A stretch of DNA of 22,654 bases from JAUXFK01 sp034189035 (GTDB lineage Bacteria; Desulfobacterota; UBA8473): the NCBI GenBank assembly GCA_034189035.1, contig JAXHVA010000067.1, positions 1 through 22,654 of the forward strand, read 5' to 3'. The notes beneath the pieces were generated by a model. It was not told the origin of the DNA, did no database searches, and saw only the letters and a list, made by a program, of their open reading frames with translations. The position numbers and the translations under genes were made by a program. This document shows positions 7,180 to 15,463 of the stretch, one piece after another; within the stretch, counting starts at the first letter, position 1, and each line of letters opens with the position of its first letter.

Positions 7180-10116
7180 GTGAAGAGTATGGCTTTTTTA
7201 CGAAATAGATTTTTTATCTCGTTATTATTTATTTCTGTACTACTAAGCCTATTTTGCATGGATAATGGTCCTGTTTGTGCTCAAGATATTCAGACGATCC
7301 GAGAAAAATCGATACTTAAGGAGAAAAGCAGACAAAAAATTACTGAACCGGTTGATGAAGAAGCGCTTGATCAACCTATAATTCCGGCTGAGGATTTCCG
7401 TTTTCTGACCGATCTTTTTGCAGTTCCTGGAGATAGCTTTGTGGATCTAGACTGGACTCCATTTTGGAAAGACGATTTAATGAAACCTTCAAAAGTAAAG
7501 GAATTTAAAAGATTATTAGAGAAGAAGGTAGATGAAGTCCTCTTACTCAGAGAAAAAGAGGAGGCAATGCCTCAATTTGAAGCAGAAGAGGAGCCTCTTA
7601 TAGCAGAAGTAGAGAAAGAAAGGGAAGAGGTAGAAAAAGAGACATTGGAATCTATCCGTGAGGGGGAGGAGATCGCAGGGTACATCATCTATTATGGAGA
7701 GGAATCATTTAACTATATTCATAAGGTCGATGTGGGAAATGTTACACGATATAGGATGAGGAGGTTGAATAATCATACTACCTACTTCTTCGCTGTTCAG
7801 GCATATACAAAACTGAGGGAATTCAGTGAGCTTTCCTATGAGGTGCATGCAACGCCAAAACCCGAAGATGAGTTAATGTCAGAAATAGAGAAAGGGTTTG
7901 CTCAAGAGAAGATCCCCCAGAAAATATCAAGAAAGATAAAACAGTTTGGTTATGACTTCTTCCACTCTACTAAAGTTCCCGGCTTTGCCCCTTTGGCCGA
8001 TGCTCTGGTAGGTTCTGATTATATAATAGGTCCTGGAGATAGCTTTACTGTATCCATATGGGGAAGGATAGATGCAACATTTTCATTGGGAGTGGATAGA
8101 AATGGGGAAATAACCATTCCAAAGGTAGGGGTAATAAAGGTTTGGGGTTTAACCTTCAAAGAGCTGAAAGAAACAATTCACCATGAACTTTCAAAGTACT
8201 ATTCCGGTTTCAGAATGAATATCACCATGGACAGGCTTCGAACAATCAGGGTATTTCTCGTTGGAGAAGCAATGACTCCCGGAAGTTATACGTTCAGTTC
8301 TATCTCTACAGTATACAGCGCTCTTATATCGGCTGGTGGCCCATCGAAAAAGGGGAGTATGAGGAATATCCAGCTCATTAGAAACGGAAACCTTATTAAG
8401 ACGATCGACCTCTATGATTTTCTTATTAAAGGAGATAAAAGCCAGGATGAGCGGCTTCAATCAGGTGATACGATCTTTATTCCGGTTATCGGGCAGGTAG
8501 CCGGCATCACAGGAAATGTAAAGAGACCGGCAATCTATGAGCTAAACAACGTCATCAAGCTGGAAGAGCTGATAAACTTGGCCGGTGGAGTGACATTTAT
8601 GGGGTATCTCCAGAGGATTCAGGTTGAACGTATTATAGGCCATCATAAGAAGGTGATCGTTGACTTTGATGTCTCATATGATTCACAGAAAGAAGACTTA
8701 AATACTGTACTCAGAGATGGGGATATGGTGAAGGTCTTTCCCATCTTTTCTAAAACAAGAAACATCGTCTATTTAGAGGGCCACGTTAAGCGGCCTGGGG
8801 GGTACGAGTTTAAAGAGGGCATGAAACTCCTTGATGTTATCTCTTCTTTTGATGATCTCTTACCAGAACCCTATCTGTATTACGCGGATATCACCCGATT
8901 AGTTCCCCCTGATCTCCATCCTGAGGTGCGCTCGTTTAATCTTGAAAAACTGCTTTCAAAAGATCCTTCCCAGAATATAGAATTAAAAGAATACGATAAG
9001 ATAACGATCTATTCAAAAGAAAGCCTTGAAACCGTACCCCATGTGACCGTTGCCGGAGAAGTCCAGAGTCCTGGCAAATATCAATTATTCAAAAACATGA
9101 AAGTGAGAGACCTCATATATGCTGCCGGGAATCTGAAGCGAAGTGCCTATATGCCGGAGGCGGAGGTTACTCGATTGGTTAAAGACGATAAAAGTGTTGT
9201 ATCAAGGACAATCAAAATCGATTTGGGTGAGGTATTGAAGGGCAACTCTGAGCACAATTTCGTGCTTTTAGAAGACGATTATCTCTTCGTTCGACAGATT
9301 CCGAAGTGGTACACAGATAAAACCGTTAAATTGAAAGGGGAAGTCAAATTCCCGGGAGTCTATGCCTTCTCAAAAGGTATGAGATTGAGTTCTGTACTGG
9401 AAAGGGCGGGTGGATTTACAGAGTATTCCTATCTCAAAGGGGGCTTCTTCACCAGGAAATCCGCAAAGAAGATCCAAGAGGAAAGGCTTAGGGGCTTCAT
9501 TGATCGGCTGGAGGAGGATATCTTGAGTACGCAGGCACGCTCTGCTGAGGCTGCAATTTCAGAGAAGGAAATCAAGGGGCTTGAGCAATCCCTGAAAGCA
9601 AAAGAACAACTCCTAGAAAAGCTCAGTAAAGCACGCGTTACTGGAAGGGTGGTTATCGTCCTTGATACTCTCGATAAGTTCAAAGGGTCAAAATATGATT
9701 TGGAACTCGAAGATGGGGACACACTCACAATACCCCCAATGCCCGGGATTGTGAATGTCCTTGGAAGTGTCTATAATCCGACCTCTATCGTATATACAAA
9801 GGGAAAGACCGTTCATTTTTATCTCAACAAGGTTGGTGGCGCTACACAAGATGCGGATGAAGGGAATATATATGTAATAAAGGCTGACGGTACTGTTGTG
9901 AGCAAGACCCAGAAGAGTACATTTGGATTATCATGGGATTCAGATGGGAAGAGATGGCTCTCTGGTGGCTTTATGTCAACCAGAATCGATCCTGGAGATA
10001 CGATTCTGGTTCCATCTAGAGTAACACAATTTGTTTGGAAGAGAGAGATTATGGAATGGACACAGATACTCTACCAGATTGCAGTATCGGCAGGGGTTTT
10101 AATCGCAGCATTCTAG
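7180..10116 (+). CDS. Large polysaccharide export protein with Poly_export domain and about six SLBB domains
   Basis: Wza/GfcE-type exporter component, expected in the periplasm/outer membrane, forming the secretion channel for a polysaccharide. The order is: signal peptide 1-35; FN3-like fold in two parts (about 82-96 and 163-226) separated by a Glu/Lys-rich stretch (98-162); Poly_export domain about 278-352 (DYIIGPGDSFTVSIWG); then SLBB-type repeats beginning near 355 (VFLVGEAMTPGSY), 440, 528, 650, 735 and 860. Each repeat carries a G(E/H/S)V..PG-like turn and an LI..AGG-type helix. A coiled coil (about 770-825) interrupts the fifth. A hydrophobic segment ends the chain (about 955-978). 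The start is GTG at 7180, 7 nt after GAGGAG; ATG at 7189 is an alternative. At 978 residues it is much longer than classical Wza (about 380). Wzz follows after 24 nt. Confidence 0.92.
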   Translation: MKSMAFLRNRFFISLLFISVLLSLFCMDNGPVCAQDIQTIREKSILKEKSRQKITEPVDEEALDQPIIPAEDFRFLTDLFAVPGDSFVDLDWTPFWKDDLMKPSKVKEFKRLLEKKVDEVLLLREKEEAMPQFEAEEEPLIAEVEKEREEVEKETLESIREGEEIAGYIIYYGEESFNYIHKVDVGNVTRYRMRRLNNHTTYFFAVQAYTKLREFSELSYEVHATPKPEDELMSEIEKGFAQEKIPQKISRKIKQFGYDFFHSTKVPGFAPLADALVGSDYIIGPGDSFTVSIWGRIDATFSLGVDRNGEITIPKVGVIKVWGLTFKELKETIHHELSKYYSGFRMNITMDRLRTIRVFLVGEAMTPGSYTFSSISTVYSALISAGGPSKKGSMRNIQLIRNGNLIKTIDLYDFLIKGDKSQDERLQSGDTIFIPVIGQVAGITGNVKRPAIYELNNVIKLEELINLAGGVTFMGYLQRIQVERIIGHHKKVIVDFDVSYDSQKEDLNTVLRDGDMVKVFPIFSKTRNIVYLEGHVKRPGGYEFKEGMKLLDVISSFDDLLPEPYLYYADITRLVPPDLHPEVRSFNLEKLLSKDPSQNIELKEYDKITIYSKESLETVPHVTVAGEVQSPGKYQLFKNMKVRDLIYAAGNLKRSAYMPEAEVTRLVKDDKSVVSRTIKIDLGEVLKGNSEHNFVLLEDDYLFVRQIPKWYTDKTVKLKGEVKFPGVYAFSKGMRLSSVLERAGGFTEYSYLKGGFFTRKSAKKIQEERLRGFIDRLEEDILSTQARSAEAAISEKEIKGLEQSLKAKEQLLEKLSKARVTGRVVIVLDTLDKFKGSKYDLELEDGDTLTIPPMPGIVNVLGSVYNPTSIVYTKGKTVHFYLNKVGGATQDADEGNIYVIKADGTVVSKTQKSTFGLSWDSDGKRWLSGGFMSTRIDPGDTILVPSRVTQFVWKREIMEWTQILYQIAVSAGVLIAAF

Positions 10117-10140
10117 CCCGTTTTCCTTTAGAGGTAAATC

Positions 10141-11325
10141 ATGGAAGCAAAGATGGAAGATGAGATCAATCTGCTCGATTACTGGCGGGTGATACGAAAA
10201 AGATGGAGAATTATCGCCCTGATCTTTGGCATATCCGTTATCATAGCAGTTATAATGAGTCTTTTTATGACCCCCATATACCAGGCCACAACAACTATTA
10301 TGCCTATTGAATCATCTGGCGGGGGCTTGTCCACGGCTTTACAGAGCATACAGGGCCTAGACTCCATACCTTTTTTTGGTGGCATGGTTTCGGGTTTTGG
10401 TGGGGCCTCTACAGACAAATTGATAGCAGTCCTCAAAAGCAGGACATTGGCTGAAGATGTTATCCATTCCCTTGATCTGATGAATGTCCTGTTTACGGAT
10501 GGCTCTCAGAGGCCACCGACTCTTCAGACCTTTGTAAAGTCATTCGTTGGTATAATCGAGATCACAGATGATAGAAAAGGGCTCATCAATATATCAGTCA
10601 ATTATAATGATGCTGATATGGCTGCTGATGTTGCCAATCAGTATACAGCATCGCTTCAGAAATTTATAAATGAAAACGCCCTGTCCATGGCCAAGAGGAA
10701 TAGGATATTCATTGAAGGCCAGTTGGACAAGGTCAAAGTAGAGCTAAAGGAAGCTGAAGAGGCCATGAAGAGCTTTCAGACAGATAAGAAGATTATCGCT
10801 ATAGATGCTCAGACAGAGAGCGCTATCAAGGCGATTGCGGAATTGAATGCTCAGATAACGGCACGAGAGGTTCAACTGGGCGTGATCAAACAGTTTTCTA
10901 CCTCAGCCAATCCCGATGTCCTTCGTATCAAAGATGAGCTTAGAGAGCTGAAAAAACAGTTGGCTATGATAGAATCAAAAGGGGATACACCACAGACAGG
11001 GATATTTCCCTCTCTCTCAGAGGCTCCAACCCTGGGTTTACAGTATATACGATTAAAGAGGAAAGCATTAATACAGGAGAAGGTCTTCGAACTCCTCACT
11101 CAACAGTATGAGATCGCCAAGATCGATGAGGCCAAGGAAGATGTTACTTTTCAAATAATCGATAGGGCCATTCCACCTGAGAATCGGATAAAACCGAATC
11201 GAAGACTCAATGTGATGCTTGCTGGAGCTGTATCGATATTTGTAGGTATATTTTTTGTATTCTTAATAGATTACATTGCTACCCTCAAAGAAACCAAAGA
11301 AAAGAGTGAAAGAGAAGGGATATAA
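10141..11325 (+). CDS. Wzz-type polysaccharide chain-length/co-polymerase protein
   Basis: Inner-membrane polysaccharide co-polymerase that sets chain length and links to the export channel. The Wzz domain starts with INLLDYWRVIRKRWR (9-23) and a first membrane helix at about 24-45. A long periplasmic coiled-coil region follows (about 180-330). The C-terminal Pro-rich motif AIPPENRIKPNRR (343-355) leads into a second membrane helix (about 355-378). There is no kinase domain after the second helix, so a separate BY-kinase, if used, is encoded elsewhere. The 394 residues are typical. The ATG at 10141 has AGAGG a few nt upstream. It is tightly coupled to the SLBB exporter with a 24-nt gap. Confidence 0.92.
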   Translation: MEAKMEDEINLLDYWRVIRKRWRIIALIFGISVIIAVIMSLFMTPIYQATTTIMPIESSGGGLSTALQSIQGLDSIPFFGGMVSGFGGASTDKLIAVLKSRTLAEDVIHSLDLMNVLFTDGSQRPPTLQTFVKSFVGIIEITDDRKGLINISVNYNDADMAADVANQYTASLQKFINENALSMAKRNRIFIEGQLDKVKVELKEAEEAMKSFQTDKKIIAIDAQTESAIKAIAELNAQITAREVQLGVIKQFSTSANPDVLRIKDELRELKKQLAMIESKGDTPQTGIFPSLSEAPTLGLQYIRLKRKALIQEKVFELLTQQYEIAKIDEAKEDVTFQIIDRAIPPENRIKPNRRLNVMLAGAVSIFVGIFFVFLIDYIATLKETKEKSEREGI

Positions 11326-11442
11326 AGACACGGCACATCACCCCTAAAAAGTGGGTTTTGCTTTTATCAAAAAACCTGCTTTACAAGACGTGTTGGGATG
11401 TAGACAATAAATCGTTGAGATCAGAGAGAAAATAAAAGTGAT

Positions 11443-12978
11443 ATGGCAAAGAAAAGATCATTGAAAAAGGTTGGACATAAAACAAGGGATTTTCAAAAAT
11501 CAAAGGATCAAAAAAGGGTCTTCTCTTTCATTGAAAGACTGGAGCATAAGAATAAACAGATACCCTTGAATCCTGAGCAGGTTCATGACACGGTCAATGA
11601 ATTAAAAAAGATTCCCTGTCATGTTCAGGCACTTGAAAGGATAGTAACCAGTAACAGGTATAGCTTAATAAAGAAGCTGAATGCATTCGAAATATTAAGG
11701 GAATTGGGAGCAATAAAAGATGACGGATTATACGGTTCTTTAAAAGAGGCTTACGGATTGATCCAGGACTTTCAAAGGTTTTTACAAGACGATGATATGA
11801 AAGACACTGAACCCCCTGCCAAAATAATCGATCGAATTTATAAACAAAATGATAGTCTCCAAAGATCTTTTGTCCACCAGCTCATAGATGAAACAGAAGG
11901 AAATTCTCTTCTTATATTAACCCAACTTATTGGAAAGAATGAAGGGCTCGATTCCACAATCGCTGAATCTCTAGCTGATCTACCGATACCGGAGTCTTCA
12001 GATTTACTCTGTCGGATAGCTATAAACACGGATAGCAAGGCTGTTAAAAAGACAGTAAAAAAATCTCTTTACCGTCTAAGAGAGAAAGGTATTGTAACAG
12101 ACGATAAAAAGATAGAGGGTCCTCATAAATCCGTTCTTCGCCCAACGAAGAAGGTATCTGAAGGATTTCTGTCTCCGATTGATCAGTTTGGGGATAGGCT
12201 GATATGGCTGATCAGGCCAAGGGCATCAAAAGGCCTCTATTTTTTTGAAGCAGTAATAAGCGATACATATGGGATAAGAGAATTTAAAGGAGTTGAAATT
12301 ACAAAAAAACAATATAAGGAATATAGAGAAGCTTTTGAGAAAGGAAGCCCTATACCAATGGTCGAGGCAGAGGAATCGTATTGCCGATTTCTCATCGATG
12401 AGGCTCATATGAGGACAGCCCAAAATAGTGATCTCTTGCCGGAAGAGTACTTGAAATGGAAGGATAGGATTGGCAAAGCACCTTATGATGACAAAAGGCC
12501 GCTTATCTACTCCTACTATGGAGAAGATACCATAAGAAACGAGAGCCATCTTAAGACCCGTTTTGCAACTCTGCTTGAACTGCCTGAATTCAGTAACTGG
12601 CAAATAGAGATTGATGAAATTAGAGAGTATACACAGAGAATACAAGAAGCGAATGAGAGCAAGCTCGTCCTTACTCCGATTCAAAAAAAGGAGCGTCTTT
12701 TTAATATTCAAAGAGATGCCATCGAGGAGTTATTCGACGAGAAGAGGTGCCTCTTATACAAAAGAAGACTGGAAGAGATGGCCTATGTTCTTTATAAACT
12801 GGGCAAAGAAGAAGATGCAAGAACCAGTCTTGCAGCAGCTTTAACGTTGAATGAAAAGGGCATCCTCCCTTGTGACCATCTCTTTCTTTTAGGATTGACA
12901 GAAAAAAGCCTGTCTTCTGCAATCTTGGAAGAAGAGCAAAAGGCAAGAGAAAACCCTTCCTTTATTATTAAGCCGTAA
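11443..12978 (+). CDS. Unrecognised 511-residue protein, probably helical-repeat N-terminal half
   Basis: I cannot assign a function. The first 25 residues are very basic (KKRSLKKVGHKTRDFQKSKD), without a signal peptide, so the protein is probably cytoplasmic. Residues about 30-220 are predicted mostly helical with spaced Leu/Ile patterns such as RIVTSNRYSLIKKLNAFEIL and DSTIAESLADLP ... LLCRIAINTDS, like HEAT-type repeats. Residues about 245-310 look beta-rich (DRLIWLIRPRASKGLYFFEAV), and the C-terminal 120 residues are helical again, ending in a TPR-like KLGKEEDARTSLAAALTL. No catalytic motif is evident. The ATG at 11443 has only a weak AGAGAG upstream. It lies 117 nt after wzz on the same strand, and its last 11 nt overlap the convergent deacetylase-family gene. 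Its link to polysaccharide export is positional only. Confidence 0.8.
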   Translation: MAKKRSLKKVGHKTRDFQKSKDQKRVFSFIERLEHKNKQIPLNPEQVHDTVNELKKIPCHVQALERIVTSNRYSLIKKLNAFEILRELGAIKDDGLYGSLKEAYGLIQDFQRFLQDDDMKDTEPPAKIIDRIYKQNDSLQRSFVHQLIDETEGNSLLILTQLIGKNEGLDSTIAESLADLPIPESSDLLCRIAINTDSKAVKKTVKKSLYRLREKGIVTDDKKIEGPHKSVLRPTKKVSEGFLSPIDQFGDRLIWLIRPRASKGLYFFEAVISDTYGIREFKGVEITKKQYKEYREAFEKGSPIPMVEAEESYCRFLIDEAHMRTAQNSDLLPEEYLKWKDRIGKAPYDDKRPLIYSYYGEDTIRNESHLKTRFATLLELPEFSNWQIEIDEIREYTQRIQEANESKLVLTPIQKKERLFNIQRDAIEELFDEKRCLLYKRRLEEMAYVLYKLGKEEDARTSLAAALTLNEKGILPCDHLFLLGLTEKSLSSAILEEEQKARENPSFIIKP

Positions 12979-14023
12979 CAGAGTGCCAATATGCTTTATG
13001 AATAGTAACTACCCTGTCTATCACTTGGTCAATGGATGTAGCGTCTCTCCCCTTATTCTCTTCCTTCTCTTTTGGATGAAGGGATTCCCCTTTCAATTCC
13101 ATAAGAACGGACTGAACACATTCTCTCAAACCATCGAGATGATATCCCCCCTCCAGGGCAAATAGGATCTTACCGCCACAAGTCTTGTTTGCGACATCTA
13201 AAAGAAGCCTTGTGAGTAATGCAAATCCCTTGGGAGTAACATTCATGCCTCCTAATGGATCTTTCAAATAGATGTCAAATCCAGCAGATACAAGGACAAG
13301 CTGGGGGTTTAATTGTAGAGCAATGGGTCTCAGTATCCTTTCGAAAACCTGTAAAAAATCAACATCACCCTGTCCGCCGGGAAGAGGGACATTTACAGTA
13401 AATCCTTCTCCATCACCTGTCCCTGTTTCAGAAAAACTTCCAGTCCCTGGATAATGTGGAAATTGATGGGTGGAAAAATAGAGGACCCTGGGATCATTAT
13501 AAAAGGCATTTTGCGTTCCATTCCCGTGATGTAAATCCCAGTCTACAATTAAGATACGTTTCAAAGAATACCTTGAAATAGCGTATCTCGCCATAATTGC
13601 AATATTGTTAAAGAGGCAAAAACCCATACCTCGATCGGATTCAGCATGGTGGCCTGGAGGACGCACGAGGGCAAAGCCGTTATCTATCTCATTCGCCATG
13701 ACTCTATCAATTAATTCCAACGTGCCCCCTACCGCTAGTTTCGCTGCATCGAATGATTTTGGTGATGTCTGGGTATCAGGATCGAGGATTGTTTGGGGTC
13801 TGTCTGCAGTTGCAGCTACTCTAGATATATACCCTGGGGAATGAGACAGCTCAAGCTCATCCAGAGTTGCAAACCGTGGGCATATCTCTAAAAACTTTCC
13901 CGTCATTTCTTTATCTTCCAACATCTCATAAATTACCTTTAAACGATTGTGGTTTTCCGGGTGATGATCAGAAGTAATATGCTCTAGATATCTTCTGTCT
14001 TTAACTATCCCTGTCTTAAACAT
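12968..14023 (-). CDS. Histone deacetylase-family hydrolase (acetoin utilisation/acetylpolyamine amidohydrolase type)
   Basis: Zinc-dependent deacetylase of the arginase/HDAC fold; bacterial members remove acetyl groups from small molecules or proteins, and the substrate here is unknown. Numbered from the chosen start (351 residues), the catalytic set is complete: RPPGHHAE with His125-His126, DWDLHHGNGT with zinc ligands Asp163 and His165, SAGFD with Asp250, and EGGYH with Tyr294. I chose ATG 14023 because GAGG lies 5 nt upstream and the sequence then begins MFKTGIVKD, like relatives. An in-frame ATG at 14074 would add 17 residues but has no ribosome binding site. A good promoter lies at 14109-14137. 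Its end overlaps the convergent 511-residue gene by 11 nt. It is the last intact gene before the decay zone. Confidence 0.93.
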   Translation of the reverse strand: MFKTGIVKDRRYLEHITSDHHPENHNRLKVIYEMLEDKEMTGKFLEICPRFATLDELELSHSPGYISRVAATADRPQTILDPDTQTSPKSFDAAKLAVGGTLELIDRVMANEIDNGFALVRPPGHHAESDRGMGFCLFNNIAIMARYAISRYSLKRILIVDWDLHHGNGTQNAFYNDPRVLYFSTHQFPHYPGTGSFSETGTGDGEGFTVNVPLPGGQGDVDFLQVFERILRPIALQLNPQLVLVSAGFDIYLKDPLGGMNVTPKGFALLTRLLLDVANKTCGGKILFALEGGYHLDGLRECVQSVLMELKGESLHPKEKEENKGRDATSIDQVIDRVVTIHKAYWHSVTA

Positions 14024-14108
14024 AACCACCTCATAAAGCAATACATAAATCTGTTTACCAGCCTTGTTTTTCATACTACTTGCATAAAAAAGTATTTTAA
14101 TGTGTATA

Positions 14109-14137
14109 ATTTTAGATCAAATAGCCTGAAGAGTCAA
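14109..14137 (-). promoter_or_regulatory. Promoter of the deacetylase-family gene
   Basis: Read on the minus strand, TTGACT (complement of 14132-14137) and TAAAAT (complement of 14109-14114) are separated by exactly 17 nt. The predicted start near 14102 gives a leader of about 80 nt to the ATG at 14023. Confidence 0.55.
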
Positions 14138-14272
14138 TTTAAAACATGATCCATATGCTACTGACAGAGCGTAATATTAAAAGAGAGTGTTGACATATCT
14201 ACAATAAAAGGTTTTTTTAGTAATTTCCTGTTAGAAAATTGAATGTATGCATCAAAAAAGGTAAAAAACAAG
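14138..14272. other. Spacer between the deacetylase promoter and the IS4-type relic
   Basis: No gene. It should contain the left end of the IS4-type relic if that is preserved, but I could not find a matching inverted repeat on the far side near 15060-15110. Confidence 0.3.
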
Positions 14273-15056
14273 ATGACCTTCAAAGATGAACTCAAATCAT
14301 TGGTCTTCTTCCACCTTGAAGAAGACTCATCAGCACAACACCTCCTCTAAGTCCTCAAAGAAGATTATTTTGCCCGTGGCAATATCGCACCGAAAGAAGG
14401 CATAAAAAAGAGCAGCTTTAAAGAGGCCATTAACATCCGATGTCTTGAGCAGTTCGCCTATGTATTCCAGAAACTTCAAGATCAAGCGAGTGAAGTCCTG
14501 CCGAAGAATCACTCTACACTTGGAGACCCAGTCGGCATTGACGGCTCATTGATTGATGGAGATCTCTCAATGTACTGGGCCGACTATAGAAAAGGTTCTA
14601 AGAAAGCCAAGGTTTATATCGGCTTTGACTTAAACAGGAATATTCCAGAAAGATATTCCATCACTGATGGTAATGGAGCTGAACGCCCCTTTGTAAGCCG
14701 GGTACTCTCCCCCCGGCCTAAGTGGATTTATGGATCGAAGATACCAATGCACAGGCAATTTGATACCTGGCAGGAGGAAAAAAGTTTTTTGTGTGCCGGA
14801 TCAAGGCCAGTACCAACAAAATCTGTTATCAAAGCTACCCAGGTGAATCCTGAAGTATCGTCTTTTATGACGCTATAGTTTTGCTTGGCACATCCGGAGC
14901 AAATCAAACTGAAAAACCAGTCCGGCTTGTCGGGTATACGTAGACTACTGGGTTGCAAAACGCCGTTATGACCTGTCAGCAGAGGACATCGCCTTGATTG
15001 ACAAACTTAGATGTGATATAGAAAAATTATTCGTCTGGTGGAAATGGCACCTAAAT
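14273..15056 (+). pseudogene. IS4-family transposase, broken and truncated
   Basis: Starts MTFKDELKSLVFFHLEEDSS, then meets an in-frame TAA at 14348-14350. The same frame continues to 14878 and contains GIDGSLID (first catalytic Asp region) and DLSMYWADYRKGSKKAK, typical of IS4-family transposases. After about 14720 the similarity jumps between frames: MDRRYQC (second Asp), FDTWQEE, FVCRIKAST, LLGTSGANQTEKPV, and finally YWVAKRRYDLSAEDIA ... DIEKLFVWWKWHL around 14950-15056, which holds the catalytic Glu. The C-terminal part is missing. There are thus one nonsense mutation and several indels. It is clearly a different IS4-group element from the copy at 19687-21009. Confidence 0.85.
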
Positions 15057-15118
15057 TCAAGCAGGTGTATTCCTAGTACCCAGATACAAATACCTAACAA
15101 GAAATTATTGACTTTTTT

Positions 15119-15152
15119 TGTTAATTATTAACATATGATATCAAGTTTGATA
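15119..15152. promoter_or_regulatory. Tandem palindromes upstream of korD, candidate operator
   Basis: Two perfect short palindromes lie 5 nt apart: TGTTAATTATTAACA (15119-15133) and TATCAAGTTTGATA (15139-15152). A -35-like TTGACT (15108-15113) sits just before them, though no good -10 at normal spacing is seen. They are 66 nt before the korD start, a suitable place for a repressor or activator of the kor operon. Confidence 0.4.
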
Positions 15153-15217
15153 GGTAATAGAAGTCCTTATGATAAAAGAGAATGGTTGGCAGTTCTATTT
15201 ATGCTAAAGGAGAGAAA

Positions 15218-15453
15218 ATGGCCAAAGGAAGTATTGAAATTAATGAAAGTCGTTGCGGAGGTTGTGGTTTTTGTGAGATGTTTTGTAAAAGAAGCTGTAT
15301 TGAGATGACGAACAGGGTTTCGAAACTTAGAATGCCTTTGCCCGGTTTTATTAATCATGAGTAATGTAATGCCTGTGGTATATGTGCATGGATGTGTCCC
15401 CATGTTGCGCGATTGAGGTTTATAAATACACAGAGGCATCTCCTTCAACTTAA
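15218..15453 (+). pseudogene. korD: 2-oxoacid:ferredoxin oxidoreductase delta subunit (ferredoxin-like), broken
   Basis: Small two-[4Fe-4S] ferredoxin subunit of a KorDABC/Vor-type enzyme. The ATG at 15218 has AAAGGAG upstream. The first cluster motif is CGGCGFCEMFC (residues 13-23), with the usual following Pro replaced by Lys. An in-frame TAA (15362-15364) falls just before the second cluster CNACGICAWMCP, where relatives carry a charged residue. After PHVA a 2-nt insertion (a CG duplication in GCGCG, near 15407-15412) shifts the frame. In the shifted frame the expected ending AIEVYK ... runs to TAA at 15451-15453. Two independent lesions make this a pseudogene. The TAA cannot be selenocysteine or pyrrolysine recoding, which use TGA and TAG. 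AAAGAGGG at its end serves korA. Confidence 0.85.
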
Positions 15454-15463
15454 AGAGGGAAAA

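Noticed and set aside
11341..11395. Imperfect hairpin after wzz as a terminator
   Set aside because: The stem is poorly matched and not followed by a T-run, and the next gene is on the same strand.
12226..12711. Long minus-strand open frame inside the 511-residue gene
   Set aside because: It is a composition shadow of the sense gene, with no ribosome binding site and no recognisable domain.
14190..14206. TTGACA near 14190 as a promoter for the IS4-type relic
   Set aside because: The only -10-like hexamer, TACAAT, lies 4 nt away, far too close.
14273..15056. The two IS4-type relics as copies of one element
   Set aside because: Their transposases differ throughout (GSLIDGDLSMYWADYRKGS against LDSSTIDL), so they are separate elements of the same broad family.
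15362..15364. In-frame TAA between the two iron-sulfur motifs of korD as a recoded codon
   Set aside because: TAA is not used for selenocysteine or pyrrolysine, and a second, independent 2-nt insertion follows; decay is the simpler reading.
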